A stretch of DNA of 64,000 bases from Rubrobacter tropicus (GTDB lineage Bacteria > Actinomycetota > Rubrobacteria > Rubrobacterales > Rubrobacteraceae). Positions 54,005-62,512 of the stretch are shown piece after piece. The position numbers and the translations under genes were made by a program. How positions within the stretch are numbered: the first letter of the stretch is position 1; each line of letters opens with the position of its first letter. The stretch spans positions 3,844,001 through 3,908,000 of the forward strand of contig NZ_CP045119.1 in assembly GCF_011492945.1 (NCBI RefSeq), read 5' to 3'. Below the pieces are notes generated by a model. The model was not told where the DNA came from. It did not search any database and saw only the letters and a list, made by a program, of their open reading frames with translations.

Positions 54005-54889
54005 ATGGAAATAACTATCGAAAGGCTGACCAAAGTCTATGGCGGCAAGGTGAAGGCGCTCGACAGCGTGGACCTGGAGATCCCCACCGGCATGTTCGGG
54101 CTTCTGGGACCGAACGGAGCGGGCAAGACCACCCTGATGCGTATACTGGCCGGCATCCTCAGGCCCACCTCCGGTTCGGCGCGCGTCGGCGGCAACGACC
54201 TCTCGACCGAAGCGGGACGGCTGGCCGTCAAGAGGGCGCTGGGGTACCTGCCACAGGAGCTCGGGCTCTACCCGGACCTCTCGGCCCACGAGTTCCTGGA
54301 TTACATAGGTATCTTGAAAGGATTGGAGGATAAGCAAACCCGACGCCGGCGGATCGAGGAACTCCTGGACGTAGTGGGCTTGAGAGACGTCAGCAAACGA
54401 AAGCTAAAAGGCTTCTCGGGCGGGATGAAGCGGCGGGTGGGGATCGCGCAGGCTCTGTTAAACGACCCGCGATTACTAATCGTGGACGAGCCGACGGCGG
54501 GCCTCGATCCCGAGGAGCGCATCCGCTTTCGGAACCTCCTCTCGGATCTGGGCGGCAACCGGACGGTGCTTCTCAGCACCCACATAGTCGAGGACGTCGC
54601 CCAGACCAGCCGCAACCTGGCGGTGATGAACAAGGGGACGGTGCTCTACCAGGGGACGGCCGCTGACCTGATCCGGGCATCACAGGATAAGGTGTGGACG
54701 ATAGAGACCGAAGGTCCAAAGCCGGACGGTGGGCTCACCGTTGTCTCTACGCTGCACCTCGGAGATTCCGTGCAGTACCGCGTTGTGGGAGAACCTTCTG
54801 CAAACCTCAACGCGAAGCCCACCCCCCCCAGCCTGGAGGACGGATACGTGTGGCTGATGCGCGAGAATCGGGTGGTAGAGGCAGCCTGA
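54005..54889 (+). CDS. ABC transporter ATPase of the sigma-controlled operon
   Basis: 294 residues from the ATG at 54005, chosen for the aaaggagag site; an ATG at 53984 lacks one. Walker A LLGPNGAGKTTLMRIL, signature LKGFSGGMKRRVGIA, Walker B RLLIVDEPTAGLDPEE and the H-loop LSTHIVEDVAQ are all intact. It is of the ABC-2 export type (CcmA/NatA-like), with a C-terminal extension after the ATPase (VWTIETEGPKPDGG). It would power the two permease pairs upstream. Confidence 0.93.
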   Translation: MEITIERLTKVYGGKVKALDSVDLEIPTGMFGLLGPNGAGKTTLMRILAGILRPTSGSARVGGNDLSTEAGRLAVKRALGYLPQELGLYPDLSAHEFLDYIGILKGLEDKQTRRRRIEELLDVVGLRDVSKRKLKGFSGGMKRRVGIAQALLNDPRLLIVDEPTAGLDPEERIRFRNLLSDLGGNRTVLLSTHIVEDVAQTSRNLAVMNKGTVLYQGTAADLIRASQDKVWTIETEGPKPDGGLTVVSTLHLGDSVQYRVVGEPSANLNAKPTPPSLEDGYVWLMRENRVVEAA

Positions 54890-54927
54890 ACGAAACGCGA
54901 AGTCTCGTCTCCACTCTCGAACAGTGA

Positions 54928-54983
54928 GGTTCCATGCTCCAGCGACCGGTTACCCCCTCCTTCGGTCGCTGGAGCATGGAACC
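54928..54983. repeat. Perfect 21-bp inverted repeat after the ABC operon
   Basis: Left arm 54928-54948 (GGTTCCATGCTCCAGCGACCG) and right arm 54963-54983 pair perfectly around 14 nt. It lies 38 nt after the ATPase stop, so it may serve as a transcription terminator or mRNA stabiliser, although no T-run follows. Confidence 0.75.
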
Positions 54984-55165
54984 CACAGAAAGGTCTGCGC
55001 GTCCCCGAGATCTCCCGTACCCCTTCCGAAGGAGGGCAGAGTCTCGGAAGGTGCCCCCTGTGCCACTGTGTTTGTAGCTGTCTGCTTCTGGGCGTAGGTC
55101 CTCCCCGGGTGCAAACTAGGGCGCTCCTATAATTTGTCTGGGGTAGCCCGTCTTCGGGTCACGGC

Positions 55166-55402
55166 TCAATGTTCGTGCTGCTCATCTCCCCTCTTATTGC
55201 GCCACAGGAGACGCCTAGGCGGCGCCTCGCGGGCGGAGGCAGCCCACCTTCGGAGGAGGCAATCTGTTTCCCGAAGCCCCGCGAGATCCTTTTGGCAGTC
55301 GGGGCATCGCCGCGCATGGCGCTCCAGCGAACGCTCATCCTCGGCCGCCAGCTCCCCGAGCACGTAGAGGACCAGGAGCTGCCGGAAACGGTCGTCAGCC
55401 AC
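55166..55402 (-). CDS. Small zinc-finger anti-sigma-like protein
   Basis: 78 residues from the GTG at 55402 (aggggag site). FRQLLVLYVLGELAAEDERS, then LERHARRCPDCQKDL gives the H-x3-C-x2-C ZAS pattern of anti-sigma factors. No sigma gene or membrane helix is next to it. It overlaps the end of the sulfatase gene by 8 nt. It may bind the ECF sigma at 49398 or another one. Confidence 0.72.
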   Translation of the reverse strand: MADDRFRQLLVLYVLGELAAEDERSLERHARRCPDCQKDLAGLRETDCLLRRWAASAREAPPRRLLWRNKRGDEQHEH

Positions 55403-57083
55403 GACGTGTCTCCCCTGCCGGGGCTTCTCCGGTCTCGGGCCGTCCACCCTCGGCGGCGCGGCAGTTGTCCGTCTCGCACTGGTTCAGGACGGCGAGTTTG
55501 GCTTCCAGCCAGCGGGTTAGTTTCTCGGGGGCGGAATCGTAGATGTTGTCGAGCTGGTAGGGGTCTTTTCTGAGGTCGTAGAGTTCTCTCTCGCCCGTCC
55601 TGTAGAAGACGTAGAGGTAGTTTTCGGTTCTGAGGGCTTTCAGCCAGGGGCGACCCCACTCCTCGCTCGAATCGGCCCTGCCGGAGGAGGTCTTGCGCCA
55701 GTCGTTCGGCAAAGGGTCGCCGGTGAGCGCCGGCGCCACCTGGCTCTCGTCGACGAACGGGGGCCTGGGCACGTTACCCCTCTCGGCCACCGCCTCGACG
55801 AGGAACCTTTGTCGCCAGTCTTCTTCGGGGGTCGGGGTCTCGTCCAGCAGGGGCGCCAGCGAGCGGCCGTCCACGAAGTCCGGGGGGTCGACCCCGGCGA
55901 GGTCGGTGAAAGTCGGCGCGAGGTCGTTGTTGAGGACCATGTGGGGGAGCTTCTTGCCCTCGGGCACGCCGGGGCCGCGCACCATCAGGGGAACCCTGAT
56001 GTCCTCCTCGTAGGCCGTCCACTTGCCCGCGCCGAGCCTGTGCTGGCCGAGGTGGAAGCCGTTGTCTGAGGTGAAGAAGATGTAGGTGTTGTCTAGTTCC
56101 CCGCTTCGGCGCAACGAGTCCGTGAGGTCCCCCACCATGTCGTCCACGGCGAGCATGGACTGGAGACGTTTGCGGTGGAGCTCCTGCATGTAGGCTACCT
56201 GGTCCGGACCAAGAGGTTGATTGTCCTGCACCCAGCGGGGCTTGTCCCTGACGTCTTCCTCGTTGAAGGAGGGCGACCTCGGGAGCTCGAGGTCCTTCAG
56301 CTCGTCCGCGTGACGGGGGGCAGGGGTGGCGGGCTGGTGGGGGGCCTTCGTGCCGAGCCACATCAAGAACGGGCGGTCGGTGGTGAAGAACGGCGGGTCG
56401 GCGCCAGCGGTGCGCTCGACGTAGTCCGAGGCCTTGTCCGATAGGACGTCGTCGAGGTGGTAGCGGTCGGGATCGTAGCCGATCGTGACGCCGTTCTCGT
56501 TGAGGCTGTTGCTCAGGAAGTTGCCGTTTATCCCGTACCACTCGTCCCAGCCGGGCGGGACGAGGTCGCCGTAGTACCCGTTTAGGTATTTGCCGAAGAA
56601 GGCCGTTCGGTAACCGTCCTCTTGCAGCCAGGTTGCGAAGGTGGAGTCCTCATGGCCCAGGAACCGGAACTTCTCGGCACCCCCTAGCGGCGGCCCGTTG
56701 GAGAGTACCTGGTGGTTGTGGGCGTACTGGCCGCGCAGGGTCGTAGCCCGGCTCGGGCAGCACAGCGAGTTCGTAACGAAGGAGTTCTCGAAGGTCGTGC
56801 CCCCCTCGACCAGTTCCCTCCTCAGGTTCGGCATCTGCTCCAGCATGGCCGGGGAGAGGTCATCGTAAGCGAGGTCGTCGGTGAGGATCAGGACCACGTT
56901 CGGGCGGTCGGCATCTTTCGCCGTTCCGAAGCCCGCCGGTCCTTCGTTGTCCGCCTTTTCGGCTCCGTCTGCCGTCACCGCGCATCCCACCAGCAGGAAC
57001 GCCGCGAGCAGCGCGAGAACCGAGAGGGCACCGCCCGCGGACGGAAGTCGAAGTCCCCCGCCTGCTCCCGCGCCGGTCGTCAA
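55395..57083 (-). CDS. Sulfatase, exported lipoprotein-like
   Basis: 562 residues from the TTG at 57083, which overlaps the lgt stop (TTGA). A signal with lipobox (LLAAFLLVGCA) is present. Sulfatase motifs: PNVVLILTDDLAYDDLSP, the formylglycine site LCCPSRATTLRGQ with the CxPSR signature, FGKYLNGYYG, and FFTSDNGFHLGQHRLGAGK. The active-site Cys is the second of CC. It probably removes sulfate from carbohydrate or aryl esters outside the cell. An FGE enzyme would be needed from elsewhere in the genome. Confidence 0.93.
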   Translation of the reverse strand: MTTGAGAGGGLRLPSAGGALSVLALLAAFLLVGCAVTADGAEKADNEGPAGFGTAKDADRPNVVLILTDDLAYDDLSPAMLEQMPNLRRELVEGGTTFENSFVTNSLCCPSRATTLRGQYAHNHQVLSNGPPLGGAEKFRFLGHEDSTFATWLQEDGYRTAFFGKYLNGYYGDLVPPGWDEWYGINGNFLSNSLNENGVTIGYDPDRYHLDDVLSDKASDYVERTAGADPPFFTTDRPFLMWLGTKAPHQPATPAPRHADELKDLELPRSPSFNEEDVRDKPRWVQDNQPLGPDQVAYMQELHRKRLQSMLAVDDMVGDLTDSLRRSGELDNTYIFFTSDNGFHLGQHRLGAGKWTAYEEDIRVPLMVRGPGVPEGKKLPHMVLNNDLAPTFTDLAGVDPPDFVDGRSLAPLLDETPTPEEDWRQRFLVEAVAERGNVPRPPFVDESQVAPALTGDPLPNDWRKTSSGRADSSEEWGRPWLKALRTENYLYVFYRTGERELYDLRKDPYQLDNIYDSAPEKLTRWLEAKLAVLNQCETDNCRAAEGGRPETGEAPAGETRRG

Positions 57084-57925
57084 TTCCCGGGACCCCGTTC
57101 GGGATTCTCGGGCCTGGCGCCCCCGGCCGGCCTGGAATGGCGAAGCATCAAGACCATCGCGAAGCCGAGCGCGAGCACCGTGGCGACGAGCAGGTTGCCG
57201 CGTATGGCGCCACCGATCAGGAACGCCGGGTCGATCCTCAAGAGCTCCATAAACAAACGCCCCGTCGAATACAGGCTGACGTAGAGCAGGAACACGTCCC
57301 CGTCCTTGAGCCATCCGGCGAAGCGGCGTCCGACCCAGAGCAGCACCAGGCACACGAGCGCGTTCCAGATGCTCTCGTAGAGGAAAGTCGGGTGAAAAGT
57401 AGCGGCGTCGGCGAACCCGTCCGGCCTGTTCTCCGGGGAGATCCTTATGGCCCACGGAAGCTCGGACGGCCTGCCGAAGAGCTCCTGGTTGAAGTAGTTG
57501 CCCCACCGTCCTATGGCCTGGGCGAGCACGAGGCCCGGGGCCACGGCGTCGGCGAAGGCCAGCGGGCTGATACCCCTGATGCGGCAGAAGACGAGTAGGC
57601 CTATGAAGCCCCCGATCACGCCCCCGTAGATGCCGAGTCCCCCGTTCCACACGGCGACGACGCCGGGCCAGGGGTCGCCGGCGTAGAGGTCGTAGTCGGT
57701 GATGACGTGGTAGGCCCTAGCACCTATGAAACCGGGCGGTATTATGAAGAACAGGGAGTCGAGGGCGAGCTCGCCCTCGTAGCCCTTGCGGACGAGCTCC
57801 CGGCCCGAGAGCCAGGTGGCGACGACGATGCCGAGGGCTATGCAGAGGCCGTAGTAGCGAAGGGCGAAGGGCCCCGCCTCGAACATGATCGGGGACGGCG
57901 GGCTCGGCAGGGAGGCCAGAATCAA
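57080..57925 (-). CDS. lgt: Prolipoprotein diacylglyceryl transferase Lgt
   Basis: 281 residues, seven helices. Family motifs are visible: FALRYYGLCIALGI (the catalytic region Arg/Tyr), GRWGNYFNQELFGRPSELPW (the Lgt signature) and HPTFLYESIWN. The C-terminal half ends with a charged tail. It transfers a diacylglyceryl group to lipobox cysteines and would process the several lipoproteins predicted here, including the sulfatase encoded next to it and the lipobox sortase at 58924. Confidence 0.95.
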   Translation of the reverse strand: MILASLPSPPSPIMFEAGPFALRYYGLCIALGIVVATWLSGRELVRKGYEGELALDSLFFIIPPGFIGARAYHVITDYDLYAGDPWPGVVAVWNGGLGIYGGVIGGFIGLLVFCRIRGISPLAFADAVAPGLVLAQAIGRWGNYFNQELFGRPSELPWAIRISPENRPDGFADAATFHPTFLYESIWNALVCLVLLWVGRRFAGWLKDGDVFLLYVSLYSTGRLFMELLRIDPAFLIGGAIRGNLLVATVLALGFAMVLMLRHSRPAGGARPENPERGPGN

Positions 57926-58166
57926 CTGGATGGATCTCCCATGGGAAGGGACTGCAAGCGCAAGTAGGGCGCGGAGAATCCGGTCCGAAGCCCACAGCGC
58001 AAGCCATCGAGAAAGGACGCCGAATCGAACGTTTTAAGGCGCTGGCGCGGGAGCCCGGCAAGGGTCAGCACCGCAGCACCGTATGATCTGCGGAGGCCGC
58101 GCGAGGGTCGTCGAAGGCAGGGATGACCGACAGCCCATCGCCGAGGTCCCACGCCGCGCTCTCCTA

Positions 58167-58919
58167 TCATCCGCACGGCGGCTCTCCAGGGAGACGTCGG
58201 ATGGAGAGTGCCTTCGCACTCTCCGCGAGGATCCTCTCACCTTCGTCCCTCGTCGGGGTTCCCGCTGTGGCCGTACCCGGGTCGCGCCACCCCAGCCGCG
58301 CGAGGAACCGCAGGGAGTCGGGATCCCGACCATGCACCGGGGCGGACACCTCTTTGAGTCCGGCCCTGCGGGCCTGGATCTCGTATGCCCGCACCAGGGC
58401 GGTGCCGACACCGAGTCCTCGCCAATAACGGTCCACCACCACACACGCCAGGCTGCCCATACGCACTCCGCGTCCGTATATACGGTCTGGCGACCAGATC
58501 CCCGGGTTCAGGTCATCCGGCACCGCGCGAGTCGGGTACGCGCCCTGCCCCCCGCCTGCCTTCGAGCCGCGGACCGCGTTGACGAGTGCCTGTCCCGCGA
58601 TGCGCAGACCGTGACGCCGGAGCACATACGAGCGGTGGCCCGCCGCATTCAGCGAACCCAGCAAGAACCCTACGACGTTCGCCTCGCGGTCCTCCACGGC
58701 CACGAGCGCCGTGGCGTGGGGACTCTTCAAGAAGAGGCGATGGTAGCGCGCGACAGACCGACCGGTGTCCCGGCCAGTGTGACCGTCCCGCGTCAGCTCC
58801 TGCGTATGCAAGCCGCAGGCGGCGGAGGCTTCCCCCGGGGCAGGCGGGCGAAGGCTTAGCGTTAGCGGGCGCGTGGCGCTCCCAATCCCATCCCACCCCG
58901 CCCTGGTCGTTTCTCCCAT
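58167..58919 (-). CDS. GNAT-family N-acetyltransferase
   Basis: 250 residues. A GNAT fold is seen with ACVVVDRYWRGLGVGTALVR as the acetyl-CoA pocket (R/Q-x-x-G-x-G/A) and VVGFLLGSLNAAG as a preceding strand. It lies 4 nt after the sortase gene stop, so it is co-transcribed with it. Substrate unknown. Confidence 0.8.
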   Translation of the reverse strand: MGETTRAGWDGIGSATRPLTLSLRPPAPGEASAACGLHTQELTRDGHTGRDTGRSVARYHRLFLKSPHATALVAVEDREANVVGFLLGSLNAAGHRSYVLRRHGLRIAGQALVNAVRGSKAGGGQGAYPTRAVPDDLNPGIWSPDRIYGRGVRMGSLACVVVDRYWRGLGVGTALVRAYEIQARRAGLKEVSAPVHGRDPDSLRFLARLGWRDPGTATAGTPTRDEGERILAESAKALSIRRLPGEPPCG

Positions 58920-58923
58920 CGTC

Positions 58924-59631
58924 CTAAGCCCCCTCGATACCCTTAAGCTCGGCCTTCACGATCAGGCGCTTGGTGTAGTCGGGCAGCGTGCAGGTCTGGA
59001 GCGTGAGGATGTTCTTGCCCTCCACGCGCTTGAGGACGGAGAGGTCGGTGGGCTCCACGATCTTCTTCTCGAAGACCTCGTAGGTGTAGCGCCTGCCGTC
59101 GGAGTCCTCCACGTAGACCTTGTCACCGTTGCCCACCTTGTCCAGATCGTAGAAAGCGAGGTCGCTGTTGGTGCCGGGGAAGCCGATGCGGTGGCCGGCG
59201 ATGTAGATGTTTGCCTCCTCCTGCCACGGGAAGCCCGTGTAAGGGAGCCGGATGGCCGCGTTGTCGCGGAGCAACGCCTCGTTTGTGCCCTTGCCGGTGG
59301 GGATCTCGTCGTTCTTGATCTCCGCCATCTTCGGCACGGTGAGCCTGAGGGTCTTATCCTTGGCCGGCTCCAGCTTGTTGCCCTCGTTCTCCGCATCGCC
59401 GCCGGTGCCTACCTCGGGCGCGACCTGCTGGTCCTTGGCCTCCTCGGTCATCTTCTTATCTTCGGGCTGCTTCTCGGCCTGCTCCGGGGTCTCCTGTCTC
59501 TGGGAACCCTGTCCTCCTGAAGCCTGTCCGGCACCACCGGAGTTATCTGCGGAGCCCGCGGCGCCGCAGGCCGACAGTGCCGCCGCCGCAACGAATACCG
59601 CGAAGATCAAAAACAATCTCTTTACGCGCAC
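58924..59631 (-). CDS. Class E sortase with lipobox
   Basis: 235 residues from GTG with gagggg before it. The N-terminus reads RLFLIFAVFVAAAALSACGA, a lipoprotein signal with Cys at about residue 22, followed by a Gly/Gln/Glu-rich linker. Catalytic residues: NIYIAGHRIGFPGTNSD (His), LTLQTCTLPDY (Cys) and TKRLIVKAEL (Arg). A lipid anchor in place of a transmembrane helix would be unusual for a sortase. It follows the VanW gene by 31 nt on the same strand. Confidence 0.9.
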   Translation of the reverse strand: MRVKRLFLIFAVFVAAAALSACGAAGSADNSGGAGQASGGQGSQRQETPEQAEKQPEDKKMTEEAKDQQVAPEVGTGGDAENEGNKLEPAKDKTLRLTVPKMAEIKNDEIPTGKGTNEALLRDNAAIRLPYTGFPWQEEANIYIAGHRIGFPGTNSDLAFYDLDKVGNGDKVYVEDSDGRRYTYEVFEKKIVEPTDLSVLKRVEGKNILTLQTCTLPDYTKRLIVKAELKGIEGA

Positions 59632-59662
59632 GCTCTACCCCTCTCTTTTGGGAACGGTTCTC

Positions 59663-61126
59663 TCACTCTGGAACTTCGGCCCAGCCGGTGGTGTTGCCGG
59701 GGTCGTCCCAGCCGGCCACCCGCGGGGCCGAGGTGTCGTAGTGAGGCCCGTCCTCCGGCGGGGGCGGGTTGTACGAGTAGGTGTAGGTGTGGATCATGTC
59801 GTCGTAGGTAACCTCGCCGTTCTCGGTCACCTTCTTGTACGTGTCCCACCGGATACCGCGGGTTGTGTCCTCGAAGATTTTCTCGGTAGTCATCTGGACC
59901 TTCTTGCCCGTGGGCTGGCCGAGGATCTGGGCGTTCAAGAAGCCCTCGTCGTCCACCCACTCGCGGATGAGGATCGGGGCCTCCGTGGTGTTCTTGAACC
60001 GCACGTCGATGGCCCCATTGCCGTACTCGTCACCGAACCACACCGTTGCGTCGAATCCGGGCTTGATGTAGGGCAAAACAGCATAGTGTGGTTCTCGCTC
60101 GACGATCTCGAGCCCGGCGTACTGGGCCGCCATGTAAAGCGTCGAGGAGACCTGGCAGAGCCCGCCGCCGTTGTCGATGCCGACGCCGCCGTTGGAGAAG
60201 GTCTTGGCCTCTTTGTAGTCGAGCTCCGCCGCCAACTCGTTGAAGGAGAAGACTTCGCCGGGCTTGACGACCGTGTTGTCCACGGCGCCCGCCGCGAGCT
60301 TCATGTTCTCTTTGCGGTTGGGGTTGGAGTCCCAGCGAAAGTCCGTCTGGTACTCGCCTATGACCTGCTCGGGCTTGCTCTTCTGGATCTCGGCGGTCGT
60401 GATCTCGGGCTCGGGTGCCGGCCCCTCGGCCAGCGGCACCCGGCCGCTCATGTTCTGGAGCGCCCCTTCGAGGTTCGCGAGCGTCGCCTGCTCGTCGAGC
60501 ATCCGCCCGTTTTTCGCCTCCTGCACCACGACGTCTCCGCTATCGGCAACGGTGAACGTGGCGTCTTTGGGCTCCCGGTTGAAGTCGCCGGCGATCCTGT
60601 CGACAGTCGCCTGGGCCGCCTCCCTGTCATAGCCGGCCTCGAGGTCTACCTGAGTCGTCCCGAAGTAGGAGCCGATCTTCTCAAAGAGGCCGCCACGTCC
60701 GACAGCGTAGGCCTCGTTTGCGGCTGCATCCGTGTTCACCCTGACGCCCAGATCCTCGGCGTTCATGGAAACGGCGTCCGGGCCCGTTCCGAAGGAGATC
60801 TCCTCGAAAGTCTCGGAGGCGTTTCGTTCCACGGCACCGCGGGCTTCGTCCTTGCTCATCCCGCCGACGTCGACGTCCCCGATCCGGACGCCGCGCTGGA
60901 TGTCACCCTCGCTGCCCAAGAGATCGACCAAGAGGAAACCGACCAGCAGGAAGCAGGCCACCATCGTCACGACCGCGAACCCGCGCCTCCGGGCGTACCG
61001 CGACCTGCGGCTATAGGCGTACCGGGAGCCGCGGCCGCGCAACTCGCGCTCGCCCGAAGCGCGAGTTGACCTGTCGCTTCGGCCCGGGCCAGGGCGCGTT
61101 TTATCCGTCTTGTACGAACTCTTCAT
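59663..61126 (-). CDS. VanW-family protein with peptidoglycan-binding domains
   Basis: 487 residues. A basic cytoplasmic segment, one membrane helix (VVTMVACFLLVGFLLVDLLG), then two PG_binding_4-like domains (about residues 80-240), then the VanW domain with VFSFNELAAELDYKEAKTF, GGLCQVSSTLYMAA and the later YAVLPYIKPGFDATVWFGD. C-terminal Pro/Tyr-rich sequence follows. The sortase gene before it overlaps by 4 nt. Function of VanW proteins is not fully known; the context implies wall assembly. Confidence 0.92.
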   Translation of the reverse strand: MKSSYKTDKTRPGPGRSDRSTRASGERELRGRGSRYAYSRRSRYARRRGFAVVTMVACFLLVGFLLVDLLGSEGDIQRGVRIGDVDVGGMSKDEARGAVERNASETFEEISFGTGPDAVSMNAEDLGVRVNTDAAANEAYAVGRGGLFEKIGSYFGTTQVDLEAGYDREAAQATVDRIAGDFNREPKDATFTVADSGDVVVQEAKNGRMLDEQATLANLEGALQNMSGRVPLAEGPAPEPEITTAEIQKSKPEQVIGEYQTDFRWDSNPNRKENMKLAAGAVDNTVVKPGEVFSFNELAAELDYKEAKTFSNGGVGIDNGGGLCQVSSTLYMAAQYAGLEIVEREPHYAVLPYIKPGFDATVWFGDEYGNGAIDVRFKNTTEAPILIREWVDDEGFLNAQILGQPTGKKVQMTTEKIFEDTTRGIRWDTYKKVTENGEVTYDDMIHTYTYSYNPPPPEDGPHYDTSAPRVAGWDDPGNTTGWAEVPE

Positions 61127-61791
61127 GCTTGCTCTCTCCTTCCTCTCTCGCCAGCCGGACGCTCCTTCACGAGTTCCGCCCGCACGACGAGGCGCCTGGA
61201 GTAATCCGGCAGTGTGCAGGTCTGGAGGCTCACTATGCTCTTGCCTTCGACCGGCTCCTTGACGGAGGTCCGGTCGGGCGGCACGACTCTCTTGTCGAAT
61301 ACCTCGTAGAGGTAACGCGTGCCGTCGGAGTTTTCGAGGATCACCCTGTCACCACGCTTCAGGACGTTCAGGTCCCAGAAGACGAGGAAGCTTCTGGTGC
61401 GCGGGTAGCCTAATCGATGGCCCGCGATGTAGACGTTGGCACCCGCTTCCCAGGGCATGCCCGTGTCCTCGGAGTGGAGCACGCCACGCCTCAGGGCCGA
61501 CTCGTCGTCGTCAGCCGCGTCGAAGACCGGCACCTCCCGAACCCTCTCCATGGCGGGGACCGTGAGCTTCAGGGACCGCTCCGTCAGGGGCCGGTCCGCG
61601 GGGGCGGTGGTGGCGGCGCCGCTCTCCGGGGCCCTCAGCTGGAGAAGCACGGCGGCGATGGCGACGGCGATGAGGACGACCCCCGCCAACAAGAGCGCGC
61701 CGCGGCCGGGACCCCGGCTACGGCGAGGCCTCGATGTCCGCCAGGCATCTCTGGGGGATGAGGCCGCTCCCGGTGTGGTCCTGCTTCTCAC
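61123..61791 (-). CDS. Class E sortase
   Basis: 222 residues. Basic start, one membrane helix (ALLLAGVVLIAVAIAAVLLQ). Catalytic residues in NVYIAGHRLGYPRTRSF (His), VSLQTCTLPDY (Cys) and SRRLVVRAEL (Arg). Very close to the sortase at 39258 (shared LGYPRTRSFLVFWDLN and VVPPDR). The gene overlaps both neighbours by 4 nt. Confidence 0.93.
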   Translation of the reverse strand: MRSRTTPGAASSPRDAWRTSRPRRSRGPGRGALLLAGVVLIAVAIAAVLLQLRAPESGAATTAPADRPLTERSLKLTVPAMERVREVPVFDAADDDESALRRGVLHSEDTGMPWEAGANVYIAGHRLGYPRTRSFLVFWDLNVLKRGDRVILENSDGTRYLYEVFDKRVVPPDRTSVKEPVEGKSIVSLQTCTLPDYSRRLVVRAELVKERPAGERGRREQA

Positions 61792-62477
61792 GCCTGTCCC
61801 AACTCCCCGGCCGCTTGCCGCGCGCCTTTCGCGCCGACCGCGGTCTTCTCGACGAGCTCCGCCTGCACGATGAGGCGCCTAGAGTAGTCCGGCAGCGTGC
61901 AAGTCTGCAGCGTGACGACGCTCTTGCCGGGTACGGGCCTGGTCACCGAGAGGTCCGTGGGTGGGACGACCGACTCCCTGAAAACCTCGTAGGTGTACTC
62001 CGTTCCATCGGCATCCGTGAGGAAGATCCGGTCGCCGTCTTCCAGCTTGTCGAGGTCCCAGAACGTGAGCCAGCTCTCGGTGTTCGGGTAGCCGAGGCGG
62101 TGTCCGGCGATGTAGACGTTGGCGTCCTCCTGCCACGGAAACCCCGTGCCTTCGAGGTGAATGGCGGCGTACTTCTTCAGGGACGCTTCGTCACCGCCGT
62201 CGGTGCTCGGGATCTCATCGTCTTCGATCCTGGCCATCCCGGGGACGGTGAGCTTGAGGGTCTTGTCCTCGGGACCCGTTCCACCGTCTGCCGCGGCGCT
62301 CCCCGAGGTCTCTCCCCCGGTCTCCAGCCTGGGGACGTTGAAGCCGCTCGGGTCATCGCTGTTCGTGGCAGTGTCGCCGGCTGCCAGTCCCAGAAAGAAA
62401 TACCCTATGAGGGCCACGCCGGCCACGAGCATGGCCAGCCCCACAAACCCGGACACCAGGCCTCTCGCGTTCGACAC
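61788..62477 (-). CDS. Class E sortase
   Basis: 229 residues. Membrane helix (LVSGFVGLAMLVAGVALIGY). Catalytic residues in NVYIAGHRLGYPNTESW (His), VTLQTCTLPDY (Cys) and SRRLIVQAEL (Arg). Close paralogue of the sortase at 40372. First gene of the sortase-sortase-VanW-sortase operon, 35 nt downstream of the DUF305 gene on the same strand. Confidence 0.93.
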   Translation of the reverse strand: MSNARGLVSGFVGLAMLVAGVALIGYFFLGLAAGDTATNSDDPSGFNVPRLETGGETSGSAAADGGTGPEDKTLKLTVPGMARIEDDEIPSTDGGDEASLKKYAAIHLEGTGFPWQEDANVYIAGHRLGYPNTESWLTFWDLDKLEDGDRIFLTDADGTEYTYEVFRESVVPPTDLSVTRPVPGKSVVTLQTCTLPDYSRRLIVQAELVEKTAVGAKGARQAAGELGQA

Positions 62478-62512
62478 AGGTTCACCTCCCCCTTATGGGA
62501 CCGCGTGAGTCC

